The position numbers and the translations under genes are program-made. Positions 51,196-58,134 of a stretch of 64,000 nt of DNA are shown here, in pieces. Origin of the DNA: Neorhizobium petrolearium (GTDB lineage: Bacteria > Pseudomonadota > Alphaproteobacteria > Rhizobiales > Rhizobiaceae); the NCBI RefSeq assembly GCF_017873175.1, contig NZ_JAGGJW010000001.1, positions 186,001 to 250,000 of the forward strand, read 5' to 3'. Each line of letters begins with the position of its first letter. The stretch's first letter is position 1. The notes under the pieces are model-generated. The model did not search any database and was not told the DNA's origin. It was given only the letters and a program-made list of their open reading frames with translations.

Positions 51196-51984
51196 ATGAA
51201 AAACCATCGCTTCATTGCGGCGAGTGGCATCGCCATGCTCGTGGCGGGCATGAGCTATTCCCGCTTCGCGCCCCGCATTGTCTTCGACAAGCCGAACGAT
51301 CAGGGCGTCGACATCAATGTTCTCGCGACGCAGATCAAGACCGAGCACAAGCAGGCCGTCGATGCCGTCAAGGCGATCGCCGAAGAAGCGCTCGGCAAGG
51401 CAAAGTCTGGCGAGGAACTGGCCTCATCGCTCATGCGGCAATGCCGCATCACGATAGACGAAGGTGACGATGTAGCCCTCCCCGAAGTGACGGCGCTGCT
51501 GGAGGGCTATATCGGTGCAGCGGTAACCCATCTCGAAGGGTGGAACGGCACGTTGGGCGGCGTGGTCGTGATCGGCGAGCAGGTCTGGAAACAGGAGTTC
51601 GATGCGTTTTCGCAGTGCTTGAAGCTTCCTCTGTCGCCTGTCGCTTCGATCGAAAGCGTCACTTGGCGCAACAGCGCCGGGCAAATCTCGACGATTTCCG
51701 CTTCCGAATACACCCTCAAAACGGATGCGGCCGGCGTCAGCGCCTGCCGCTTCCGGAACAGTTACAGCTTTCCGTCCGATCTTTACGAGATCGCCTCGAT
51801 CGCCGTGACATACAAGGCTGGATATTCGCCCATTCCAACGGACATCAGGCAGGCTATCCTTCTGCTCGTCGGAGCCTGGTATGAAAACCGTGAGGAGACC
51901 GTGATCGGGGTTCCCGTCGCCTCTCTGCCCGTTTCAGCGGCGGTCGAAACACTGATTTTTCCTTATCGCCGGAACATCATCTGA
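51196..51984 (+). CDS. Chimeric gene: major-capsid N-terminus fused to head-tail connector
   Basis: A 262-residue open gene in the slot of the major capsid gene. Residues 1 to ~75 (MKNHRFIAASGIAMLVAGMS, then RIVFDKPNDQGVDI and a charged helix to KAKSGEEL) look like the start of an HK97-type capsid protein with its delta-domain. Residues ~80-262 (QCRITIDEGDDVALPEVTAL, then GAAVTHLEGW and ILLLVGAWYENREETV) are a gp6-like head-tail connector. The fold region of the capsid is absent. The join at about 51406-51435 is in frame. GGAAAGG precedes the ATG, and the head-closure gene begins two bases after the stop. The simplest reading is an in-frame deletion of ~1 kb. Assembly collapse is the alternative. 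Confidence 0.8.
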   Translation: MKNHRFIAASGIAMLVAGMSYSRFAPRIVFDKPNDQGVDINVLATQIKTEHKQAVDAVKAIAEEALGKAKSGEELASSLMRQCRITIDEGDDVALPEVTALLEGYIGAAVTHLEGWNGTLGGVVVIGEQVWKQEFDAFSQCLKLPLSPVASIESVTWRNSAGQISTISASEYTLKTDAAGVSACRFRNSYSFPSDLYEIASIAVTYKAGYSPIPTDIRQAILLLVGAWYENREETVIGVPVASLPVSAAVETLIFPYRRNII

Positions 51985-51985
51985 C

Positions 51986-52306
51986 ATGCGTGCCGGGAAG
52001 CTCGACAAGCGGTTGACGATCGTGCGGTTTGTGGAGACCGGCCGCGACGGGGCGAACCAGCCGATCTACGGATGGTCTGATGTCGCAACCTTATGGGCGC
52101 AGGCGCGGCCGGTGCGCGGCGAAGAGCGGTTCCAGGCGCAGCAGCTCGCCGGGACCGAAGTGATGACGTTTCATATCCGCTATCGTGCCGATCTGACTGT
52201 CAAGGATCGCATCCGCTTCAAGGGCAAGGAGTGGGACATCACCGCCGTGCGCGAGATCGGGCGCGGCGTGGTGAGCGAATTCGATTGCCAGGCGAGGGCA
52301 GAGTGA
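51986..52306 (+). CDS. Phage head closure / head-tail adaptor protein
   Basis: A 106-residue head-closure protein (SPP1 gp16/HK97 gp7-like). The family start MRAGKLDKRLTIVRFVETGR is followed by WSDVATLWAQARPVRGEE and the end FKGKEWDITAVREIGRG, the usual beta-barrel features. It closes the portal complex after packaging. The stop overlaps the next ATG by one base (TGATG). Normal length. Confidence 0.92.
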   Translation: MRAGKLDKRLTIVRFVETGRDGANQPIYGWSDVATLWAQARPVRGEERFQAQQLAGTEVMTFHIRYRADLTVKDRIRFKGKEWDITAVREIGRGVVSEFDCQARAE

Positions 52307-52761
52307 TGCGGCTGAAGGTCAGGGTCGAAGGGCTGAAGGAGCTTGACAAGGCGCTCGGCGCGTTGCCGAGGGCGACCGGAAAGAACGTGTCGCGCCGGGC
52401 ATTGATGAAGGCGGGGCAGGTCATCGCCGACGCCGGCCGGGACAATGCGCCCGAAAAGGAAGGCCATCTGAAAGCGTCCTATGGTGTCGGAACGAAGCTT
52501 ACGCGACGCCAGCGCCAGCAACACCGCAAGGAAAGCCCGGTGGAAGTATTCGCAGGCCCGAACGATCCGGCGGCCGTGCAAACCGAGTTTGGCAATGAGC
52601 ATCAGGCGGCCGAGCCGCATCTTCGTCCGGCCTGGGACGCGAACAAGGACAAAGCGCTTGAGATCGTGAAGGACGAGCTGACGGCGGAAATCGCGAAAGC
52701 GGTAAGCCGCGCGGAGCGCAAGGCGGCGCGCGCAGCAGCCAGGCTGGCAAGGGGCAGGTAA
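52306..52761 (+). CDS. HK97 gp10-family tail completion protein
   Basis: A 151-residue HK97 gp10-like protein that acts at the neck-tail junction. The family start RLKVRVEGLKELDKALGALP is followed by RRALMKAGQVIADAGRDNAP and the ETEFGNEHQAAEP-like AVQTEFGNEHQAAEPHLRPA. The C-terminal helix is very basic and Ala-rich. The gene starts at the last base of the previous stop. Nothing odd. Confidence 0.92.
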   Translation: MRLKVRVEGLKELDKALGALPRATGKNVSRRALMKAGQVIADAGRDNAPEKEGHLKASYGVGTKLTRRQRQQHRKESPVEVFAGPNDPAAVQTEFGNEHQAAEPHLRPAWDANKDKALEIVKDELTAEIAKAVSRAERKAARAAARLARGR

Positions 52762-52764
52762 TCC

Positions 52765-53160
52765 ATGGAAGAGGCCGTCACGGCTCTGCTCACCGCCGAT
52801 GCGCGGGTGCGATACCTCATGGGCGATCGTATTCATTGGGGGCGCCTGCCGCAGAATGCGCAGGCCGGGCCATACGTGATCCTGCAGGTGATCAGCAGTC
52901 CGAACGATTACACGAATTCTGGGCGTAGCGGCCTAAAGCGAGCGCGCCTGCAGGTCGATGGTTACGCCGATCGCTTCCTTACCGCCCGTGACTGTGCCGA
53001 TGCCATCACCGACGTTCTTGAAAAATTCCGGGGCACGCTTTCCGGAGTGACGTTTCAAGGCGGGTTCATTGCCGATACCCGCGATTTTCAGCCGGATGGC
53101 GCCGCCGGCAAGCAACTCTACCGGCGCTCCACCGACATCTTCCTCTGGGTATTCACATAA
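52765..53160 (+). CDS. DUF3168 tail completion protein
   Basis: A 131-residue DUF3168 protein (SPP1 gp17-like tail-terminator family). EEAVTALLTADARVRYLMG and the segment PYVILQVISSPNDYTNSGRS are typical, as is the ARLQVDGYADRFLTARDCAD strand-helix. It caps the tail tube at the head side. It begins three bases after the gp10-like stop. Intact. Confidence 0.9.
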   Translation: MEEAVTALLTADARVRYLMGDRIHWGRLPQNAQAGPYVILQVISSPNDYTNSGRSGLKRARLQVDGYADRFLTARDCADAITDVLEKFRGTLSGVTFQGGFIADTRDFQPDGAAGKQLYRRSTDIFLWVFT

Positions 53161-53172
53161 AGGATCACGATC

Positions 53173-53862
53173 ATGTCAGACACCAAAGCCAGTATCGGCT
53201 ATGGCATCACGTTTGAAATGGCGGATATCGCAACGCCGGACACAAGGGTCTATCTGGCGGAGGTGTTCGATGTCACGCCGCCGTCCGACACGACCGATTC
53301 GGTCGACGCCACCCACATGCAGAGCCCGAACCGGACGCGGGAGTTCATCGAAGGTCTCACCGATCCCGGCGAAGCGAGCTTCGAAATGAATTATGTGCCC
53401 GGTTCCGCTTCCGATCGCGCGCTTGAAGCGGCAAAAGGCAAGCGAAAGATCTGCTACATCACCTTTCCGAACGGCTGCCAGCTCAGTTTCGTGGGTATCC
53501 GGCAGGCCTACGAGAAAGCCGCGCCGACCGACGACAAGATGACGGCCACCGTGACGTTCAAGGTCTCGGGAGAACCGATCCTGTCTGATCCGGCCGCACC
53601 TCGGAACATTGCCGTTCCGACCATCAGCGGGACACCGAAGGTCGGGTCTCCACTTACCCTTGATCGCGGCATCTGGGCCGGAGCGGAGGAGTTTGAATAC
53701 CAGTGGCAGGTGAACAATGTCGATGTCGTCGGCGCCACCGGGCTTTCCTATGTGCCGAAAACTGCAGATATCGGCTCTCCGGTAACTTGCGTCGTCACGG
53801 CCATCAACGCCGATTTCGATACCGATCTCGAAACCGCCGCGACCGCCAACGTCGCCGCGTAA
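53173..53862 (+). CDS. Major tail tube protein with C-terminal Ig-like domain
   Basis: A 229-residue major tail protein. Residues ~1-140 are a tail-tube fold (GITFEMADIATPDTRVYLAE, VDATHMQSPNRTREFIEGL). Residues ~140-229 are an immunoglobulin-like domain (PTISGTPKVGSPLTLDRGIW, EYQWQVNNVDVVGATG, DIGSPVTCVVTA). Ig-like additions on phage tail tubes are exposed on the tail surface and thought to bind cell-surface sugars weakly. AAAGGATC lies before the ATG. No gap in the frame. Confidence 0.92.
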   Translation: MSDTKASIGYGITFEMADIATPDTRVYLAEVFDVTPPSDTTDSVDATHMQSPNRTREFIEGLTDPGEASFEMNYVPGSASDRALEAAKGKRKICYITFPNGCQLSFVGIRQAYEKAAPTDDKMTATVTFKVSGEPILSDPAAPRNIAVPTISGTPKVGSPLTLDRGIWAGAEEFEYQWQVNNVDVVGATGLSYVPKTADIGSPVTCVVTAINADFDTDLETAATANVAA

Positions 53863-53871
53863 AGGTGATCC

Positions 53872-54231
53872 ATGACGAACACTGTACGCGGGATCGTGTC
53901 CCATGAGATCGACGGCGAAAGGCTGGACTTCTGCCTTTCGGCGAACGAATGGTGCGAGTTGGAGGACGAATTCGGCAAGAAGACCGACGAGATCCTGAAG
54001 GATTTCGGAACGATGGCCGAAAACGAGCAGCTCGACATGCGGCTGTTGCGGTCCATCTTCCGAGCCGCTGTTTCCTATTCGAAGCAGAACATCACGCTTC
54101 AGGAAGCCGGCGCGCTGATGCGTAGCCTCGGGCTCGTGGAGAGCGCGGCACTCATCGGGACCGTTATCGTCGCTTCCATGCCGGAGGTGAAGGCAGGCCC
54201 GGGAAAGCCGAAAAGGGCGGCGGCGCGTTAA
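53872..54231 (+). CDS. Tail assembly chaperone, short form (G-like)
   Basis: A 119-residue tail assembly chaperone of the GTA gp10/lambda G class. It binds the tape measure and tail-tube protein during assembly. The family start is RGIVSHEIDGERLDFCLSAN. Near the end, the heptamer GGGAAAG at 54201-54207 sits in the zero frame as G-GGA-AAG, the same slippery site as in lambda gene G. A -1 slip there continues into the T-like frame (54207-54548), giving a 225-residue G-T fusion. Without the slip the ribosome ends at TAA 54231. GGTGATCC precedes the ATG. Confidence 0.9.
   Translation: MTNTVRGIVSHEIDGERLDFCLSANEWCELEDEFGKKTDEILKDFGTMAENEQLDMRLLRSIFRAAVSYSKQNITLQEAGALMRSLGLVESAALIGTVIVASMPEVKAGPGKPKRAAAR
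54201..54207 (+). other. Programmed -1 frameshift site (GGGAAAG)
   Basis: The heptamer fits the X-XXY-YYZ rule in the correct frame. A GC-rich stem is possible downstream: GGCGGC (54216-54221) with GCCGCC (54249-54254). After the slip the frame stays open to 54548. Confidence 0.85.
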
Positions 54232-54548
54232 GCTGGGCCGACCGCCTGGCCGCCTGGGTGGAGATCGGGCAGGACCCGGAAACCTTCTGGCGGCTTACCT
54301 TCCGCGAAATCGACATCATCATCCGCGGCGCGCAGGCCCGCCAGCGCAACCGCTTCAAGGCACTCGCCTGGCTTGCCTGGCACATCGCCTTCATGTCGCG
54401 CTACGCGCCGGACAAGGCGCGGACATTCTGGAAACTCGAAAAACTCGTCACGTGGAAATCTGTGGCTGACAAGCCGCGCGAGGCGAATTGGCAGGAACAG
54501 TTCGCCAAGGTTTCCGCCTGGGTCAAGGGACGCTCGAAACAATCATGA
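54207..54548 (+). CDS. Tail assembly chaperone T-like extension (read by -1 frameshift)
   Basis: This is the C-terminal 113 residues of the G-T fusion, made only when ribosomes shift by -1 at 54201-54207. It opens with AEKGGG and SWADRLAAWVEIGQDPE, followed by TFREIDIIIRGAQARQRNR and a Trp-rich AWLAWHIAFMSRYAPDKA, the T-domain pattern. A GTG at 54258 could allow independent starts but has no clear ribosome site. The stop overlaps the tape-measure start by ATGA, so the coupling to tape-measure translation is tight. In lambda a few per cent of ribosomes slip; the rate here cannot be read. Confidence 0.85.
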   Translation, partial: AEKGGGALSWADRLAAWVEIGQDPETFWRLTFREIDIIIRGAQARQRNRFKALAWLAWHIAFMSRYAPDKARTFWKLEKLVTWKSVADKPREANWQEQFAKVSAWVKGRSKQS

Positions 54549-56443
54549 ACGCTGTCATCGGCGCGCTGCGCGTCGTGCTGGGCCTCGACTCCGCCGCTCT
54601 CGAAAGCGGTGCGACGAAGGCCGAGGCGCGCATGAAGAAACTCGGCTCGTCGATCAAGACCGGGCTTGCCGTGGCCGCAGGTGCCGCCGCTGCGGCCGGT
54701 ACGGCGATTGCGGCCGGCGTGCGCTCGGCGATCAACGAAGCCGACGAGATGTCGAAGGCGGCTGCAAAGATCGGTGTGCCGATCGAGGAACTGTCGCGCC
54801 TGAAATATGCCGCCGATCTCTCCGGCGTTTCCTTCGAAGGGCTTCAGACCTCGGTCGGCCGCCTGGCGAAGATGATGAACGAGGCCAAGAACGGCTCGAA
54901 ATCGGCGCTCGACACGTTCTCGCAGCTCGGCATCGTCGCGACGAATGCGGACGGTTCCTTGAAATCGACGAGCCAGGTGCTTTCCGAGGTTGCCGATCGC
55001 TTTGCAGACATGCCGGAAGGGGCCGAAAAAACCGCGCTTGCCATGGAGCTGATGGGCAGGTCCGGCGCGAACATGATTCCGCTGCTGAATGGCGGATCGC
55101 AGGCGCTTCAGGATCTGATGAAGGAAGCCGACTCCTTCGGTACGGTGTTTACCCAGGAGATGGGATCGAACGCGGAGGCCTTCAACGACAACATCTCCAG
55201 GCTTCAGGGTGTGCTCGCCAACATTTCTGCCGCCGTCGCTACGAACCTCGTGCCTTATCTGGCGCAATTCTCCGATTGGCTGGTACAGGCTGTCGGGTAT
55301 TTTCGCGGGCTTTCTCCGGAAATGCAGGGTTTCGTTTCAATCGCGGCGACCTTGACGGCCGGGATGGCGGCGTTGGCCGTGCCGCTCGGCGTGGTGGCGG
55401 CCGGGATCGCCGCGGTCGGGCTGCCGATCGCGGGCGTGGTGGCAGGTATCGGGCTCTTTGCAACCGCAGTCGTGGCGTTCTGGCCGCAGATCCAGCAGCT
55501 CGGCACGGCGATCAGCGAATTTCTGTCCGGCGCGTGGGCGAGCTTCATATCCGCCTGGGACGGGATATCAGCGAAGATCAATGCGGTGGGACCGGTCATC
55601 GAGGGGTTCGTCGCCGACCTGATCGCGGCTTTCGCGGCGCTTCCGGCCAAAATGCAGGAGATCGGCGGGCAGATCATCGAGGGTCTGTGGAACGGCATCA
55701 AGGCGAAGTGGGAGAGCGTCAAGCAGGGGATCTACGATATTGGGGATTCCATCAGCCAGAGCGTCCGCGATGCTCTCGGCATTCATTCGCCGTCGCAGGT
55801 CATGCACGATATCGGCCTCAACATCGTTCAGGGCCTGACAAACGGGATCAATACCAAGGGGCCGGAAGCGGTCGCGGCTGCGCAGAACGTGGTCGGCGGA
55901 ATCAAGGGTGCATTCGATGGGATCGAGGATGTCGGCGCAGGCGTCGGCGACGGGATCTCCAATGCCTTCGGCAATGTCGGCTCCTCCATCGCAGACGCGA
56001 TCAAAGGAACCAAGGATTGGCGCGACGTGATGGTGGATGCGCTGCGCTCGATCGGATCGAATGCAGTCTCCAGCCTCGGCCAGCTCATGGGCGGCGGAAG
56101 TGGTGGCGGTGGCTTTGGCGGTATCATCACCAGCCTCCTCGGAGGACTGTTCGGCTTTGCGAGTGGCGGCTCGTTTCAGGTGGGCGGTGCCGGCGGGATC
56201 GACAGTCAGCTGGTGGCATTCAAGGCGAGCCCGAACGAAACGGTGACCGTCACGAAGCCTGGTCAGCAGGGGGCAAGTGCGCGAGGGCCGCAGAAGGTGG
56301 ACATCAACGTCAACGTTTCAGGTGCCCGCGGAAATCAGGAAATCCAAGACATGGTTTCCGCCGGGGTCCAGCAGGGATTGAGCCAGTATGACCGCGCTCT
56401 GCCTGGCAGGATCTCCGACATTACCGAACGGAACGGCGGCTGA
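54545..56443 (+). CDS. Tail tape measure protein
   Basis: A 632-residue tape measure protein. It begins MNAVIGALRVVLGLDSAALE, then Ala-rich amphipathic helices, a long helical middle, and hydrophobic helices at ~270-330 (GMAALAVPLGVVAAGIAAVG). A Gly-rich part (GGGSGGGGFGGIITSLLGGL) precedes a beta-rich end. Tape measure length sets tail length at about 1.5 angstrom per residue, so the tail should be near 95 nm, short for a siphovirus (calculated from length only). The start overlaps the G-T stop. Confidence 0.92.
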   Translation: MNAVIGALRVVLGLDSAALESGATKAEARMKKLGSSIKTGLAVAAGAAAAAGTAIAAGVRSAINEADEMSKAAAKIGVPIEELSRLKYAADLSGVSFEGLQTSVGRLAKMMNEAKNGSKSALDTFSQLGIVATNADGSLKSTSQVLSEVADRFADMPEGAEKTALAMELMGRSGANMIPLLNGGSQALQDLMKEADSFGTVFTQEMGSNAEAFNDNISRLQGVLANISAAVATNLVPYLAQFSDWLVQAVGYFRGLSPEMQGFVSIAATLTAGMAALAVPLGVVAAGIAAVGLPIAGVVAGIGLFATAVVAFWPQIQQLGTAISEFLSGAWASFISAWDGISAKINAVGPVIEGFVADLIAAFAALPAKMQEIGGQIIEGLWNGIKAKWESVKQGIYDIGDSISQSVRDALGIHSPSQVMHDIGLNIVQGLTNGINTKGPEAVAAAQNVVGGIKGAFDGIEDVGAGVGDGISNAFGNVGSSIADAIKGTKDWRDVMVDALRSIGSNAVSSLGQLMGGGSGGGGFGGIITSLLGGLFGFASGGSFQVGGAGGIDSQLVAFKASPNETVTVTKPGQQGASARGPQKVDINVNVSGARGNQEIQDMVSAGVQQGLSQYDRALPGRISDITERNGG

Positions 56444-56445
56444 TC

Positions 56446-57153
56446 GTGGCGGTTCTTCTCGAATTTCCTGTCACGGCTCTGAAGGTCCGCAACCCTGCCA
56501 TCGCGCCGGCCTACAACACGAGGCCGGGGCACGAAGCGACCAACGGCATGCGCCGCTCAACCGGGATGTCCGGCGCACAGTGGAAGATGAAGTTCGACGT
56601 TCTGGTGCATGACGAGGCGAGCGTGCGCACCATGCGAGCCTTTCTCTTCCAGATGGAGGCGGATTCCTCGCTGGTGCGGATCAGGATGCCGGATCGCTAC
56701 GGGATCGACGGGCCGTTTTCGCTCGCGACGCAATCGGTCCGTGATCAATATCCGGACGGCATACCGTTTGCGACGGATGCGATGTACGCTACCGGTGTCG
56801 GCCATGCAGTGCCGACGCTCGAAACCTATTTTTCGGCGGATGCGGATCTCGGCGCGCGTGAGGTCTATGTGACCGAGACAGGCGAAATACCTGCCGGATG
56901 CGCCATTTCGATCGATGAATTCTGCTACGGGATCGGTGGATCGTGGATCGAGGACGGTCAGCAGCGCTTGCGCCTGTCTCCCGTTCTGCGCAAGCCGGCG
57001 TCTGCCGGCGCAACGATATCGCTCGCGCCTGTTTTCGTGGGGTTTTGTGTGACCGACAGCCCTGGCTACGAGGCGCTGGTGCAAGGCTGGTATGGCGAGC
57101 ACACGCTTGAATTCATCGAGGACCTGACGCGGCTGGTGGAGAGCGTCGACTGA
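56446..57153 (+). CDS. Minor tail protein (distal tail/tip)
   Basis: A 235-residue protein in the place of the distal tail or minor-tail M-like gene. It starts with a GTG (56446) and has the beta-rich features AVLLEFPVTALKVRNPAIAP and FDVLVHDEASVRTMRAFLFQ, followed by RMPDRYGIDGPFS. The exact family is not certain. It begins two bases after the tape-measure stop and overlaps the next gene by one base. It probably joins the tail tube to the tip complex. Confidence 0.75.
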   Translation: MAVLLEFPVTALKVRNPAIAPAYNTRPGHEATNGMRRSTGMSGAQWKMKFDVLVHDEASVRTMRAFLFQMEADSSLVRIRMPDRYGIDGPFSLATQSVRDQYPDGIPFATDAMYATGVGHAVPTLETYFSADADLGAREVYVTETGEIPAGCAISIDEFCYGIGGSWIEDGQQRLRLSPVLRKPASAGATISLAPVFVGFCVTDSPGYEALVQGWYGEHTLEFIEDLTRLVESVD

Positions 57154-57743
57154 TGCTTTCGGAAACGATCAGACGGGCGACGCGCGGGCATCGCGTGCAT
57201 TGCGTGATCCTGGCCGAACTGCAGTTCGATTCCGGCACGATGTATGTCCACAATGAGGGAGGCATTCTCCGGTCGCGCGGATTCAATGGCCAGATCGAGG
57301 CGATCGACTGGAAAGGACTGCAGGGGCTCGCCACCGTCTCCGGACTTGGCGCGTCGAAGATCGGCGCGGCCCGGCAGGTGACCTGCACGCTCAATGTCGA
57401 GAATGCCCAGATCAAGGAGTGGTTTTTCGAACGCGAGCAGCGGGAGATTAAGGGGCGGCGATTCCGCTTCTGGCGTCAGTTCTATGATGCTGACCTGCAG
57501 CCGCTCGATCCGCGCGGGCACGTCTATACCGGTCTCGGCGACCGGCTGAAGATGAGCAAAAGCGGGCCTTCCTCGCGGCAGATCGTGCTGATGCTGGAGG
57601 ACTATTTCGTGCGGCGCAGGCGGTCGGCCAATTCGATGGTAACCCACAGCGACCAGCAGCAGCGCGATCCCGGCTCCACCGGCTTCATTTATGTGCAGAA
57701 GATGGTCGACCAGACCCTGAACCTCTTCGATGCGCGAAACTGA
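57153..57743 (+). CDS. Minor tail tip protein (L-like)
   Basis: A 196-residue tail tip protein resembling lambda L/DUF2163-type proteins. It starts ETIRRATRGHRVHCVILAEL and has AELQFDSGTMYVHNEGG, then WKGLQGLATVSGLGASKIGA, and the end KMVDQTLNLFDARN. L-like proteins carry an iron-sulfur cluster in lambda, but the matching Cys cluster is not seen here. It overlaps the next gene by 14 bases. Confidence 0.78.
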   Translation: MLSETIRRATRGHRVHCVILAELQFDSGTMYVHNEGGILRSRGFNGQIEAIDWKGLQGLATVSGLGASKIGAARQVTCTLNVENAQIKEWFFEREQREIKGRRFRFWRQFYDADLQPLDPRGHVYTGLGDRLKMSKSGPSSRQIVLMLEDYFVRRRRSANSMVTHSDQQQRDPGSTGFIYVQKMVDQTLNLFDARN

Positions 57744-58134
57744 TCTTCTCGACCGCTACCTGGCGGAGGAAAAGGAAAAGTTCTTCCGCTGGGGCGAGGA
57801 GAACGGCGATTGCCTGCTTTTCCTGCTCGGCTGGGCTGAATTGGCGACGGGTGCCCGTGCAAGCCGTCCATGGCGTGGGGAATATGACGACCTTCAAGGC
57901 GCATGGTGGATGCTTGAGCGCTTCGGCGGCGCCATTGCCGCCGCCATTGACGTTCTCGGTCCGCCGCGGATGGGGAGCGATGGCCGCCGCGGCGATGTCG
58001 GCCTCCTAGCTGCAGACGGCTGGCACCTGGGAATGATCTGCACCGGATCGATGTGGGTTCTGAGAGCCGGAACACGTGGCGTGAAGTTCACCCGCCGCGC
58101 GCCAGATCTCTGCTGGGATTTAAGATTTACATGA
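57730..58134 (+). CDS. DUF6950 NlpC/P60-like tail tip hydrolase
   Basis: A 134-residue protein of the DUF6950 type, a small NlpC/P60-like domain that in other phages sits in the K position between L and J. The catalytic Cys is in WGEENGDCLLFLLGWAEL and the partner His probably in DGWHLGMICTG. It may cut peptidoglycan stems at DNA injection. It overlaps both neighbours (14 bases and ATGA). It is the only candidate peptidoglycan hydrolase of the phage in this window; a separate endolysin is not seen. Confidence 0.78.
   Translation: MRETDLLDRYLAEEKEKFFRWGEENGDCLLFLLGWAELATGARASRPWRGEYDDLQGAWWMLERFGGAIAAAIDVLGPPRMGSDGRRGDVGLLAADGWHLGMICTGSMWVLRAGTRGVKFTRRAPDLCWDLRFT

Noticed and set aside
54373-56391. 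A 672-codon open frame overlapping the tape measure gene in another frame
   Set aside because: Composition is rich in Arg, Gly and Cys with no domain, as expected of an off-frame reading of high-GC DNA; the tape measure frame has family features and a coupled start.
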